Assembly (NCBI GenBank): GCA_044450785.1 | Contig: JBIOJM010000094.1 | Coordinates: 1 to 29,121, forward strand | Source: JBIOJM01 sp044450785 | GTDB taxonomy: Bacteria > Planctomycetota > Planctomycetia > Isosphaerales > Isosphaeraceae | Reading direction: 5' to 3' | DNA: 29,121 nucleotides | In this document: positions 6,249 to 14,473 of the stretch, in pieces | Position numbering within the stretch: the first letter of the stretch is position 1 | How the letters are laid out: each line of letters starts with the position of its first letter | Notes under the pieces: generated by a model | Told to the model about the DNA's origin: nothing | The model's input: only the letters and a program-made list of their open reading frames with translations | Databases searched by the model: none | Translations under genes and position numbers: made by a program

Positions 6249-8327
6249 ATGAAGCCGTGGTTTCTCACGGTGCTCGTCATCCTTCAATTGACTGCACCCT
6301 TACTGGCCGCCGGCCGGCCCATGACGGTTGACGACCTCATGGCCATCAAGAGCGTCTCCGATCCCCAGTTCTCGCCCGACGGCTCGCTCGTCGTCTACGT
6401 GGTCTCAGAGCTCGACCGCACGTCCGAGAAGACCACAACCAGTCTCTGGCTCGTCCCGTCGGCCGGCGGCGAGCCCAAGCAATTGACAACCACGCCCGGG
6501 ACCAACAACCACCCGCGCTGGAACCCGGACGGCAAGACGATCGCGTTCGTTTCCAGTCGGGGCGGCTCATCCCAGGCGTGGCTCCTGCCCATCGACGGCG
6601 GTGAGCCACGCCAGCTTACCAAGCTGCCGATCGACGTCTTGGGACCGATCTGGTCGCCGAAGGGAGATCTGATCGCCTTCGTCGCCGAAGTCTACCCGGG
6701 TCAGACTCCCGAGCAGACCGCCACCAGGGACAAGCATCGAGAAGCGGACAAGAGCAAGGTTCGTGCGTTCGACCGCCTGATGATCCGCCATTGGAAGACT
6801 TGGGACGAGGGCAAGCGCAGCCATCTCTTCGTTGCGGACGCCCGGTCTGGCGAAGCCAGGGACTTAACCCCCAAGCTGGAGGTCAACACCCCCCCTGCCC
6901 CGTTCGGCGGCTCTTCCGACTACGCGTGGGCGCCCGACGGCAAGGAGCTCGCCTTCACTGCCGAGCCGGTCCAGGACGCCGCCTGGTCCACCAACACCGA
7001 CATCTGGACGATCCCCGTGGACGGAGGCGAGCCGAAAAACATCACCGCCGGCAACCGCGGGGCCGATGCCCAGCCGGCGTATTCGCCCGACGGCCGATGG
7101 ATCGCATTCGTCAGGCAGGCAAGGCCGGGCTTCGAGTCGGACCTGTGGGTCCTCACGATCTTGGATCGAACAAACCAGACAAGCTACGAGCACACGAAGT
7201 CGCTGGATCGCCCGATCCAGTCGTTTTCTTGGGGGCCCAAGCAGGATCAACTGGCGGCGGTCATCGACGACATGGGTACCGAACCGATCGTCTCGATCCC
7301 GTTCGTACCGCACGGAGGAGTGACCGTGAGTGGGCAAAAAGTGATCGCCGTCGTGCCCGACCGATTCCCGCAACTGGTCACCGGCGGCGTCCAATCCGGC
7401 TTGAACGTCAGCCCCAAGTCGGGAAAGTTGGTCTTCACCCATCACACGGCCGAGGCCCCGGCCGAAGTGTACACAGCCGGCCCGGATGGCTCCGGCTTGA
7501 CGCAGCTCACTCACCACAACGCCCCCCTGCTCTCGCAGCTCGAACTGCCCAAGCTTGAAAAATTCGCGTTTCCGGGGGCTGACGGCGATCTCGTTCACGG
7601 CTGGCTGATGCATCCCCCGGGGTTCGACGCCGGCAAGAAATACCCCGTCGTCTTCTTGATCCACGGCGGGCCCCAGGGAGCATGGCATGACGAGTGGCAT
7701 AATCGCTGGAATTACGAGCTGTTCGCCGCGCCGGGCTATGCGGTGGTCGCAATCAACCCGCGGGGCTCGACCGGCTACGGCCAGAAGTTCACCGACCAGA
7801 TCAGCCAGGACTGGACCGGCCGGGTCTACGACGACCTCATGAAGGGCCTGGACCATGCCATCAAGACTTACCCATTCCTTGACGGCTCGCGGGTCGCGGC
7901 GGCCGGCGGCTCGTATGGCGGTTTCATGGTCAACTGGATGGCGGGACATACCGACCGGTTCAAGGCCTTGATCAGCCACGCCGGCGTCTTCGACCTGACC
8001 AGTAAGTACGGCACCACCGAGGAGCTCTGGTTTCCCGAATGGGAGTTCGGCGGTCCTCCCTGGGAGAAGCCCGACCATTACCGCGAGCGGTCGCCCAGCA
8101 CCCACGCCGCCAACTTCAAGACGCCCACGCTCGTCATCCACGGGGCACTCGACTTTCGCGTCCCCGATGCCCAGGGCCTGGGCATGTTCACCTCGCTCCA
8201 GCGCCGTGGTGTCCCCAGCCGCTATGTCTGGTTCCCCGACGAGGGGCACTGGATCCTCCAGCCCGCGAATCGTGTTGTGTGGTGGCACGAGGTCTTGAGC
8301 TGGCTGGATAAATACTTGAAGCATTGA
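6249..8327 (+). CDS. exported S9-family (prolyl oligopeptidase-type) serine peptidase
   Basis: 692 residues. The N-terminus (MKPWFLTVLVILQLTAPLLAA) is a signal peptide. Residues about 30-400 form a beta-propeller with repeated PD40/TolB-like motifs (DPQFSPDGSLVVYV, HPRWNPDGKTIAFVSS, QPAYSPDGRWIAFV). The C-terminal alpha/beta-hydrolase domain carries the catalytic triad: Ser555 in GGSYGGF, Asp635 in HGALDFRVP and His667 in DEGHW. The GGSYGG nucleophile is typical of the dipeptidyl-peptidase/acylaminoacyl-peptidase branch of S9. The propeller in this family limits access to short peptides. Its position directly after a peptide transporter supports a role in peptide breakdown in the periplasm. 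The exact cleavage specificity cannot be told. Confidence 0.94.
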   Translation: MKPWFLTVLVILQLTAPLLAAGRPMTVDDLMAIKSVSDPQFSPDGSLVVYVVSELDRTSEKTTTSLWLVPSAGGEPKQLTTTPGTNNHPRWNPDGKTIAFVSSRGGSSQAWLLPIDGGEPRQLTKLPIDVLGPIWSPKGDLIAFVAEVYPGQTPEQTATRDKHREADKSKVRAFDRLMIRHWKTWDEGKRSHLFVADARSGEARDLTPKLEVNTPPAPFGGSSDYAWAPDGKELAFTAEPVQDAAWSTNTDIWTIPVDGGEPKNITAGNRGADAQPAYSPDGRWIAFVRQARPGFESDLWVLTILDRTNQTSYEHTKSLDRPIQSFSWGPKQDQLAAVIDDMGTEPIVSIPFVPHGGVTVSGQKVIAVVPDRFPQLVTGGVQSGLNVSPKSGKLVFTHHTAEAPAEVYTAGPDGSGLTQLTHHNAPLLSQLELPKLEKFAFPGADGDLVHGWLMHPPGFDAGKKYPVVFLIHGGPQGAWHDEWHNRWNYELFAAPGYAVVAINPRGSTGYGQKFTDQISQDWTGRVYDDLMKGLDHAIKTYPFLDGSRVAAAGGSYGGFMVNWMAGHTDRFKALISHAGVFDLTSKYGTTEELWFPEWEFGGPPWEKPDHYRERSPSTHAANFKTPTLVIHGALDFRVPDAQGLGMFTSLQRRGVPSRYVWFPDEGHWILQPANRVVWWHEVLSWLDKYLKH

Positions 8328-8388
8328 CGCAGCACGTCTCCGAAAGAACCATCACGTGATAGACCTTATCTGTCAAAGTTGGCTAGCC

Positions 8389-8790
8389 ATGAAGCGGCCC
8401 GCCGATTTCGACGAAGCAGGAACGAGACGGTCCGCGCTCGCGGGCATCCTCAAAAAGCGCTGCCCGCGGTGCAGGCGAGGCGTGCTCTTTCCCGCTCTTC
8501 TGTCGATGAGCGACGATTGCCCGGTGTGCGGTCTCGACTTCGACCGCGGCGACCCGGGTCATTTCACGGGAGCCATGTACGTCAGCTACGCCCTGGCCAT
8601 ACCGCTGATCGCGCTGCTGACCTTGATTGAATATTTGATCGTTCCAAGCTGGTCGCTCTTTCGCCTGGTCTTGCTGGCGTCATTCATCTGCTTGCCGCTG
8701 GTCCCCTGGATCTGGCAGTATTCACGGGTGGTGTGGATCTATGTCGACCGGTACTTCGACCCGGAAGACCAGGAGGGCGACGGCGGTTGA
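8389..8790 (+). CDS. DUF983 family membrane protein
   Basis: About 133 residues from ATG 8389; a GTG at 8356 would add 11. The N-terminal part has two CxxC pairs, CPRCRRGVLFP and CPVCGLDFDRGDPGHFTG, probably a zinc ribbon. Two hydrophobic helices follow (YALAIPLIALLTLIEYLIV and LVLLASFICLPLVPWIWQ), then RVVWIYVDRYFDPED. This order is diagnostic of DUF983, whose function is unknown. The gene lies 61 bp after the S9 peptidase on the same strand and could be the last gene of that operon, although the weak ribosome binding site and the gap leave this open. It ends 13 bp from a convergent gene. Confidence 0.85.
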   Translation: MKRPADFDEAGTRRSALAGILKKRCPRCRRGVLFPALLSMSDDCPVCGLDFDRGDPGHFTGAMYVSYALAIPLIALLTLIEYLIVPSWSLFRLVLLASFICLPLVPWIWQYSRVVWIYVDRYFDPEDQEGDGG

Positions 8791-8803
8791 TCCGAGACCG
8801 GGC

Positions 8804-10762
8804 TCATTCATCGCCGCCGCGGTAGCTGCGCAGCGCCAAGGCGATGGCGCGGTCCATCCGTGGCAGCGTCGCGTCGGTCGCTCCCTGCTCGCGCGCCAGC
8901 AGCCGTCCCTCACGGTCCAGCAAGATCATCGTCGGATAGAACTGAACCTGGAGTGCTTGCTGGACCGGGCACGATCCGTCCATCGAGGAAAGAAGCACGG
9001 GATAACGAATTCCCAGATCCTGGATCGCCTTGGCCGCGCTGGCGCGACGATCCTGGGGCGCCGCGCCTTTCTCGCACGCGATCCCGACCACCTGGAATCG
9101 CTTGCCGGCCAGTTCCTCCTGCAGCTCGATCAAGTGGGGAATCGACTTCCTGCACGGCGCACACCAGCTCCCCCAGAAGTCGAGGAGGATCACGTCGGCG
9201 TCGATGTCGTGAAGCGAGACCAGCTTTCCGCCGACATCCGGGAGCTTGAAGTCGACGAGCCGGCGTTCGTTGGGATCGATGCGGCACACGCTCTGTTTCA
9301 CGGACTCGTCGACCGGCGGTCGAGGACCCGCGAGTAAGCGAGACAAGCCGGGCCGGGCCGGACGGCTCGCGCTCGTGAGTGTGATCACGCCTTGCTCGCC
9401 AGCCTGGGCAGCGCCCGCGGCTCGATGAATCGATTCGTCGACCGGTACGTCGCCTTGTTTGAGCGAAAGCTCCCGCCAGGTTGGCCGGCGGCTGGCGGTG
9501 GGATCCCTCGCATCGGAAGAGTCCATCGCGCGAGATGGATCGGCGGCGGGGGCAGTCGAATCCTCGGGCCCGCCTGACAAGGCCGCGTGTCGCGCACGTT
9601 GGCGAGCGGGCGCGGAGGGGGTGTTGGCTTCCCGCGGGTCGGTCACGGCGATGGGTGCGTATGACCCGGGCGTGATCACGCGCTCGCCGGGCAGGAGGTC
9701 CTCGGGAATCGGCCGGGGCGCCTGGTCTGCCGTCTGATCCGCCTGGACGCTCGCCCTCAAGCCATCCTGATCGAGGTTGCCGTCAGCTCTTGCTCGCCGT
9801 GGTCTCGACGAGGCGCGGGCCTCACTCCGGGCCAGCCTGGTCGGATCGGCTTCCGGAACCACGGCCGGGCGGGTCGAGCTGACCGCGCCTGTTTCGAGCG
9901 CCGGCGGCAACGGATTCGGACCGTCGTCATCGAGATCCTCCGCCGCTCGATCCGACCCACCGGATCGAGAGGTTGAATCCGCTTCCTCGTCCCGGACCCG
10001 CGATTCCCCGGACGCGTTCGCGTCCTTTTTCGAGCCGGTCTGTCGCACGTTCCACCCCGCGCGGACCGGCTCCCTCGAGGAATCGAACGCCTGCCGCGAC
10101 GCCTGGAGGTTTTTCCGGGGAAGCAGCGTGGCGGCTTCCGCGGCCGGCGGATCCATGTCCTCACTGTTGATCCGGCCCCCGCGGCCGTTCTCTGCCGTCC
10201 CGTCATCGTCCGCCGGATCGACGTTCGAGATCGGCTCGACCCTCGGCCGGGCCGGGCGGATCGACGCATGCCCCTGTTCAGACTCGCCGTCCCGGCTCAG
10301 GAGACCGATTCGCACATCGCCCTGGGGCGCTTTGGCTTGCGCTCGGCCAGTCATCATGCCGTCGTCGCCCTGATATTCCGCAATCACAGTATACGACGAG
10401 CCGGACTGGAGTCCGTGAAGCGTGAAGGCCCCTGATCGGTCGGTCATCGCATACACGACTCGACCTCCCGGCGCGCTGCCGACGGCAAGCCGCACCTTCG
10501 CGTTCGACACCGGCTTGCCCCGATCGTCATACACCCGCCCCGAAATCCGGGCGCCACGCGATGGAGGCAGATCCAGGTCTTCGGTCTCCGCGCGCAGCGA
10601 CGCTCCCGGCTCTCCCGAGACGATCGGCAGTGGCTTGTCTCCCAGCGACGCCACCGTCTTGACGTTCGAGGGGGGATTCGACCGAAACCCCGCTGTCTGC
10701 GAACACCCCGCGAGACTGCAGACCGGTAACAGGAGGCAATGGATCAATCTCGGGATGCGCAT
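8804..10762 (-). CDS. lipoprotein with carboxypeptidase-regulatory-like and TlpA thioredoxin domains
   Basis: 652 residues from ATG 10762, preceded by a strong GGAGGAGGAGA. The longer open frame to 10837 is not needed. The signal MRIPRLIHCLLLPVCSLAGC has a lipobox, with lipidated Cys20. Residues about 72-160 (RISGRVYDDRGKPVSNAKVRL, GAFTLHGLQSGSSYTVIAEY) form a carboxypeptidase-regulatory-like beta-sandwich. Residues about 160-490 are a long Asp/Arg/Ser/Ala-rich segment with no recognisable fold. Residues about 500-640 are a TlpA/redoxin domain with the WCAPC active site (Cys534, Cys537) and the cis-Pro segment FYPTMILLD. The protein is probably membrane-anchored facing the periplasm, acting as a thiol-disulfide oxidoreductase held out on a flexible linker. 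Its partner is unknown. Confidence 0.88.
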   Translation of the reverse strand: MRIPRLIHCLLLPVCSLAGCSQTAGFRSNPPSNVKTVASLGDKPLPIVSGEPGASLRAETEDLDLPPSRGARISGRVYDDRGKPVSNAKVRLAVGSAPGGRVVYAMTDRSGAFTLHGLQSGSSYTVIAEYQGDDGMMTGRAQAKAPQGDVRIGLLSRDGESEQGHASIRPARPRVEPISNVDPADDDGTAENGRGGRINSEDMDPPAAEAATLLPRKNLQASRQAFDSSREPVRAGWNVRQTGSKKDANASGESRVRDEEADSTSRSGGSDRAAEDLDDDGPNPLPPALETGAVSSTRPAVVPEADPTRLARSEARASSRPRRARADGNLDQDGLRASVQADQTADQAPRPIPEDLLPGERVITPGSYAPIAVTDPREANTPSAPARQRARHAALSGGPEDSTAPAADPSRAMDSSDARDPTASRRPTWRELSLKQGDVPVDESIHRAAGAAQAGEQGVITLTSASRPARPGLSRLLAGPRPPVDESVKQSVCRIDPNERRLVDFKLPDVGGKLVSLHDIDADVILLDFWGSWCAPCRKSIPHLIELQEELAGKRFQVVGIACEKGAAPQDRRASAAKAIQDLGIRYPVLLSSMDGSCPVQQALQVQFYPTMILLDREGRLLAREQGATDATLPRMDRAIALALRSYRGGDE

Positions 10763-11025
10763 GTCGCGATCTCCTCCTCCTGACCAGGACGTTGCGGCGC
10801 GATTCACTGAAGTTTGATTCAACAAAGGATCGATCATCCTGATCGTCCCCCCACATCACCCAAGATGCGGAACCCGTTGTAATCATCGCCGCCGGCGCGC
10901 TCGCGTTCCGCGAGTGCCGTATCAACTCAGATCGGCCAGGCCTCACCCGATTCTTGAGTCGACTCGCGGAACTTTTCCCGAATCCGTCCGAATTCAGAAG
11001 GGATAGGGCGGGACGCATGGACCCG

Positions 11026-11880
11026 TCAATTCCACTCCGCGAGCTGGCGCCGAATGAATTTCAGCAAATTCCTGATCTCTTCGGCATCATCGCCCTGTGG
11101 ATCCATGTCGAGATACTCTTGGAGCGGGTCCACTGCTTCGCCCAGGCGATGCGTTTGAGCGCAAAGGATGCCCAGATCACGCAGCTCGACTGGTTCCTCC
11201 AGATTAAGAAACGTCAGGCGACGCTGGACGGGCAGAAGGGACGAAAAGTCCTGGGACTTCGCGTAGATCGCCTTGAGATTCCTGAGCATCCGCGTCACAA
11301 CCACGCGGATCGAGCACGGCTCGACCAGAGAATCCGTCAAGACCACCGGACGCTCGGCGATCTCGCTGAGCCGTTCCTGGCAATGCTTTCGGTTGTATAT
11401 GGCTCCCGCATGAAACGAGTCGACAAACCACGTCTGGCTCCCCTCTTCCACCCGCAGCATGAAATGCACGGGCAAGTTGACTCCTGCCATCGACAAGCCC
11501 ACTCGTTCCGCCACCGTCCAGTACAGAACAGAGAGACTGATCGGGATCCCTAACCGCCGATCGAGCACTTCGTTTAGATAGCTATTGCGTGGATCGTAGT
11601 AGTCTTCGTGGTTCGCGCGGATTTCCTCCTCGACGAAAAGAACCCAATTAATCTGTCCGAGTATGTCGCGCACCTTCGCACGGGGACGGCAGCGGGCTCG
11701 AATGCGCTCCGCAAGTTCCTGAATTCTCATGAGATAGGATTCGATCTCGAGATCGGGATAGGCGTCGCGCGCGATCTCGAGCGCGATCCGGGCAAGCTGC
11801 ACCTTGCCTTCTCCTGCAACCAAGCGCACAAACTCGGGACTATCGGGAAACGAAAGGGCCACCCAGATTTTCTCCGGCAT
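11026..11880 (-). CDS. SirB1-family transglutaminase-like protein with C-terminal TPR
   Basis: 284 residues from ATG 11880 (MPEKIWVALSF). The frame is open to 12042, but the extra N-terminal stretch is Arg/Cys-rich and unlike the family, and GGAGAG lies upstream of 11880. The core matches the SirB1/YchA transglutaminase-like family: DYYDPRNSYLNEVLDRRLGIP, ISLSVLYWTVAERVGL and GVNLPVHFMLRV, then FVDSFHAGAIY. The C-terminal 90 residues form TPR-like helices (LRDLGILCAQTHRLGEAVDPLQEYL). Proteins of this family are widespread but poorly understood and are often annotated as transglutaminase-like or TPR proteins. No enzymatic activity can be assigned. It is divergent from a methyltransferase gene. 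Confidence 0.85.
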   Translation of the reverse strand: MPEKIWVALSFPDSPEFVRLVAGEGKVQLARIALEIARDAYPDLEIESYLMRIQELAERIRARCRPRAKVRDILGQINWVLFVEEEIRANHEDYYDPRNSYLNEVLDRRLGIPISLSVLYWTVAERVGLSMAGVNLPVHFMLRVEEGSQTWFVDSFHAGAIYNRKHCQERLSEIAERPVVLTDSLVEPCSIRVVVTRMLRNLKAIYAKSQDFSSLLPVQRRLTFLNLEEPVELRDLGILCAQTHRLGEAVDPLQEYLDMDPQGDDAEEIRNLLKFIRRQLAEWN

Positions 11881-12283
11881 CCCCGAAACGCATCTCTCCG
11901 ACACTCGTTGACTCGAACAGTCGCGCCGGGTCGAGTTGACCATCGCAAGACCGCTCGAGTCAATTTTACACCACCCCGCTCGGGTCGTGTCACAGCGGTC
12001 TCGATGCCACGGCCCGAGAAGGGACAGGGAACCTGCCAACAATAACCTCCGGGGCTTCTGTCGGGAAACTGGTGTGAATCAAGAGACGGCGGGCACCGAA
12101 GCCCGCCCCACTGCGCCGCAGACAAACCCTCTTCTAGATGATTTTTCGAGCGTCGTCTGGTACGCTCAATTCTTGATCCATTGTTCTATGCTTCGGAATC
12201 GAGGCGCGTATGGTCCCGCTTGTTTCTTCTCCAGAGCGCGCTCTTTGATGGCGCGATCTTGGGATTGTCGTGGAGACACCGGA
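11881..12283. other. divergent intergenic region with a REP-like hairpin
   Basis: About 400 bp between divergently transcribed genes. It holds a perfect 7-bp stem, GGCGGGC (12088-12094) with GCCCGCC (12101-12107), loop ACCGAA. This type of hairpin is common between genes in planctomycetes. Both promoters should be here, but I see no convincing -35/-10 pair. Open frames that cross it are upstream extensions of the flanking genes and lack family resemblance. Confidence 0.5.
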
Positions 12284-13138
12284 ATGCCGAACTCGATGGA
12301 GGAGATCTCTGATCAAGTCAAGCGGCAAATGAACCAGCCGCAGATCCACGAGACGTGGGAAAAGGCGTACTTCTCGCAAGAGAACGACAGGTTTTTCGAG
12401 TTGGCGTACGATGAATTCGTCGGCCGGATCTCCCACCCAGACGGTTCCAAGGCTCTGGACATCGGCTGCGGCATCTGTCCCAATTCGATCCGGCTGGCCA
12501 GGCGAGGCTACGTTGTCTCGGCGGCGGATTACTCCGAGCCGGTATTGAGGCGGGCGCGGGAGAACGTGGTTCAGAACGAGCTTGCCGATCGCATCACGGT
12601 CAGCCGCGAGGATATCCTCAACCTGTCGTTCCCGAGCGATCACTTCGATCTGACACTGTGCTGGGGCGTGCTGATGCATATCCCCGACGCCCAGCGCGCC
12701 ATCGGCGAGCTGGTCCGTGTCACGAAGCCGGGCGGGTCCCTCGTGATCGAGGAAATCAACCAGAACTCACCCGAGGCGCGGCTGATGCGCCTGTTCTGGC
12801 AAGTAATCAAACGCAAGAAAATCACGACGACCAAGATGCCGGCTGGCTATGAACACACATCCATTTTTGCCGGCGAGACGCTCTTCTGGCGCCACGCGAA
12901 CCCACGCTGGCTGGTCGATCAGTTCGCCAGCCACTCCTGCACGCTAGTCAAGCGCAGTTGCAGCCTGTTCTCGGATCTCACCATGTACATGCCGGTCAAG
13001 TTCCTCAAGTCGGTGATTCATGCCTGGAACCGCTTCTGGTTGCGCCGCGTCAACGTGCCGCAGCCGGCGTATCACAACATTTTCATCTTCCGCAAGAACA
13101 GTGACCAGGCCGAGCGGACATCGGATGGTAAAATCTGA
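12284..13138 (+). CDS. class I SAM-dependent methyltransferase
   Basis: 284 residues from ATG 12284 (MPNSMEEISDQVKRQM), with TGGAGA at a suitable distance; the frame is open from 11936, but the upstream part is not family-like. Motif I is ALDIGCGICPNS (Asp59 to Gly63), followed by VVSAADYSEPVLRRARENV for adenosine binding. FDLTLCWGVLMHIPD and ELVRVTKPGGSLVIEEIN are motifs typical of methyltransferase domain 11. The C-terminal 90 residues contain hydrophobic and aromatic stretches (MYMPVKFLKSVIHAWNRFW) that could contact a membrane or lipid-like substrate. The substrate is unknown. It is convergent with a second, only distantly similar methyltransferase, 152 bp away. Confidence 0.85.
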   Translation: MPNSMEEISDQVKRQMNQPQIHETWEKAYFSQENDRFFELAYDEFVGRISHPDGSKALDIGCGICPNSIRLARRGYVVSAADYSEPVLRRARENVVQNELADRITVSREDILNLSFPSDHFDLTLCWGVLMHIPDAQRAIGELVRVTKPGGSLVIEEINQNSPEARLMRLFWQVIKRKKITTTKMPAGYEHTSIFAGETLFWRHANPRWLVDQFASHSCTLVKRSCSLFSDLTMYMPVKFLKSVIHAWNRFWLRRVNVPQPAYHNIFIFRKNSDQAERTSDGKI

Positions 13139-13290
13139 ACGTGTGGGGGGAGACCAAATCGAAATTCGCTGCGTGTTATCTCGTACTCTTGCTGCTCTCG
13201 CTTCCATTGCTCAGCCACGCTCGAATCATCGTTGTTGTGTGTGAAAAAGGGGATAAGTCCAATAAACAGGCTCGCTCTCGCGCATCTTCA

Positions 13291-14160
13291 TCAGCGACCG
13301 CCGCCCTCGTCGCCCTTTGGTTTGACGGCGGTCAGGATGCCGTAGCGCATGCTGCCCAGTTCATAGGCGAGCCAGATCCGCAGGAGAGTGAGGGCGAAGA
13401 TCTTGTTCGAGCTCTTTCCCCAAAGCAGGAACTGGCGGTACGTCGGCTCCCGGATCAGACCGCGTGCAACTCGCCAGGCGCAGATCGGCCAGGTCCGCTT
13501 GACCTGCCGGCTGACATCTTGAAAGCAGACCGGCACGAGCCCGGCGGCCTGGGCAAGCCCTCGATACTCGGACGCCGATCCGATCCCCCGCAAGCGGCCT
13601 TCGCGGCAGATCGGTTCCAGCAGGAAGCGTCGCTCCCAGAGACGGGGATTCTCCCTGCTGAGCCAGGCGCAGACAACGAGCCGGCCCGCCGGCTTGAGGA
13701 CCCGGGCAACCTGGCCAAAGAAAGTCTCCAGATCATCCATGTGTTCGGAACTCTCGATGGCGATGACCGCATCGAAGGAGTCCGGCTCGAACCCGCAGGC
13801 CAGCCAGTCGAGCAGAAGATAGGTCGGATTGGTCGCCTCCGGGTCGAGGGCCAGAATGTGCTCGTACTGAGACCGCGAGACGGTGAGTGCCGTGACCTTG
13901 GCCCCATACTCTTTGGCCAGTGCCCGCGAGGTTCCTCCGTAACCACAGCCCACATCGCAGACTCGGTCGCCGGGTTGCACCCGGGCCTGCTCCGCGACCA
14001 CGGCGATCAGGCGGCGGGTCGCGTCGTCGGCCGTTTCCCTCCCCGTTTGCCACAGGCCGTGATGAATGTGCTCGCCCCAGATCTCCCGATAAAAGCGGTC
14101 AAGCTCGTCGTAATGAGCCCCGACCAGATTGGGATCGAATGTTGACCCGGATGTGATCAT
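13291..14160 (-). CDS. SAM-dependent methyltransferase, tocopherol/sterol/N-methyltransferase-like
   Basis: 289 residues. The N-terminal YDELDRFYREIWGEHIHHGLW is a hallmark of the gamma-tocopherol/glycine-sarcosine/phosphoethanolamine-type methyltransferase group. Motif I is VCDVGCGYGGTSRAL (Gly71-Gly73), followed by VTALTVSRSQYEHI. FDAVIAIESSEHMDDLETFF and VLKPAGRLVVCAW complete the SAM fold. The C-terminal region (TWPICAWRVARG, FLLWGKSSNKIFALTLLRIWLAY) resembles the substrate cap of these enzymes. In such families the product is a methylated small molecule or prenyl-quinone; which one here is not visible. The ATG start has no strong ribosome binding site. Confidence 0.85.
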   Translation of the reverse strand: MITSGSTFDPNLVGAHYDELDRFYREIWGEHIHHGLWQTGRETADDATRRLIAVVAEQARVQPGDRVCDVGCGYGGTSRALAKEYGAKVTALTVSRSQYEHILALDPEATNPTYLLLDWLACGFEPDSFDAVIAIESSEHMDDLETFFGQVARVLKPAGRLVVCAWLSRENPRLWERRFLLEPICREGRLRGIGSASEYRGLAQAAGLVPVCFQDVSRQVKRTWPICAWRVARGLIREPTYRQFLLWGKSSNKIFALTLLRIWLAYELGSMRYGILTAVKPKGDEGGGR

Positions 14161-14473
14161 CAGATTACTCGTCGAAACGGATCGAATACTGCCGCCGGGA
14201 GTACCAGTTCCCGATCCTGAGGTCGAAACCGTCGGCCGTCAAGACCGCGCGATGGACGAACTGCCATTGTCACCTCGCATGAAGCCGGCATCCACCTCGG
14301 AGTTACGTAAACGTTGAACTAGAGATGGTACTTGCCAGTTGGGCATTGCGGCGAGGCGAGGAACGACCGCACAATGAAGGACACACTTTGACAAGTCGAC
14401 GTGATCGCCGGACGACCGGCTGGCTATCAGACCAGCCGGACATTCAACACGCATCTCCGGGTGGGGCCCTTCA
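14161..14473. other. intergenic region with a hairpin upstream of a lipoprotein gene
   Basis: About 310 bp between divergently transcribed genes, without a gene I can support. A perfect 8-bp stem, CCGGCTGG (14416-14423) with CCAGCCGG (14432-14439), lies about 35 bp before the lipoprotein ATG, probably in its leader. A TTGACA occurs at 14388-14393, but no -10 lies at the right distance, so I do not call a promoter. Confidence 0.45.

Noticed and set aside
6864..8324. 486-codon open frame on the minus strand
   Set aside because: Antisense to the S9 peptidase catalytic region. Long antisense frames are expected in GC-rich DNA.
11936..12283. N-terminal extension of the first methyltransferase
   Set aside because: The extra 116 residues contain no family-like sequence and overlap a REP-like hairpin; ATG 12284 has a good ribosome binding site.
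13141..14145. 334-codon open frame on the plus strand following the first methyltransferase
   Set aside because: Antisense to the second methyltransferase, which has full SAM motifs.
14388..14416. TTGACA promoter upstream of the lipoprotein gene
   Set aside because: No -10 hexamer is found at 16-18 bp spacing.
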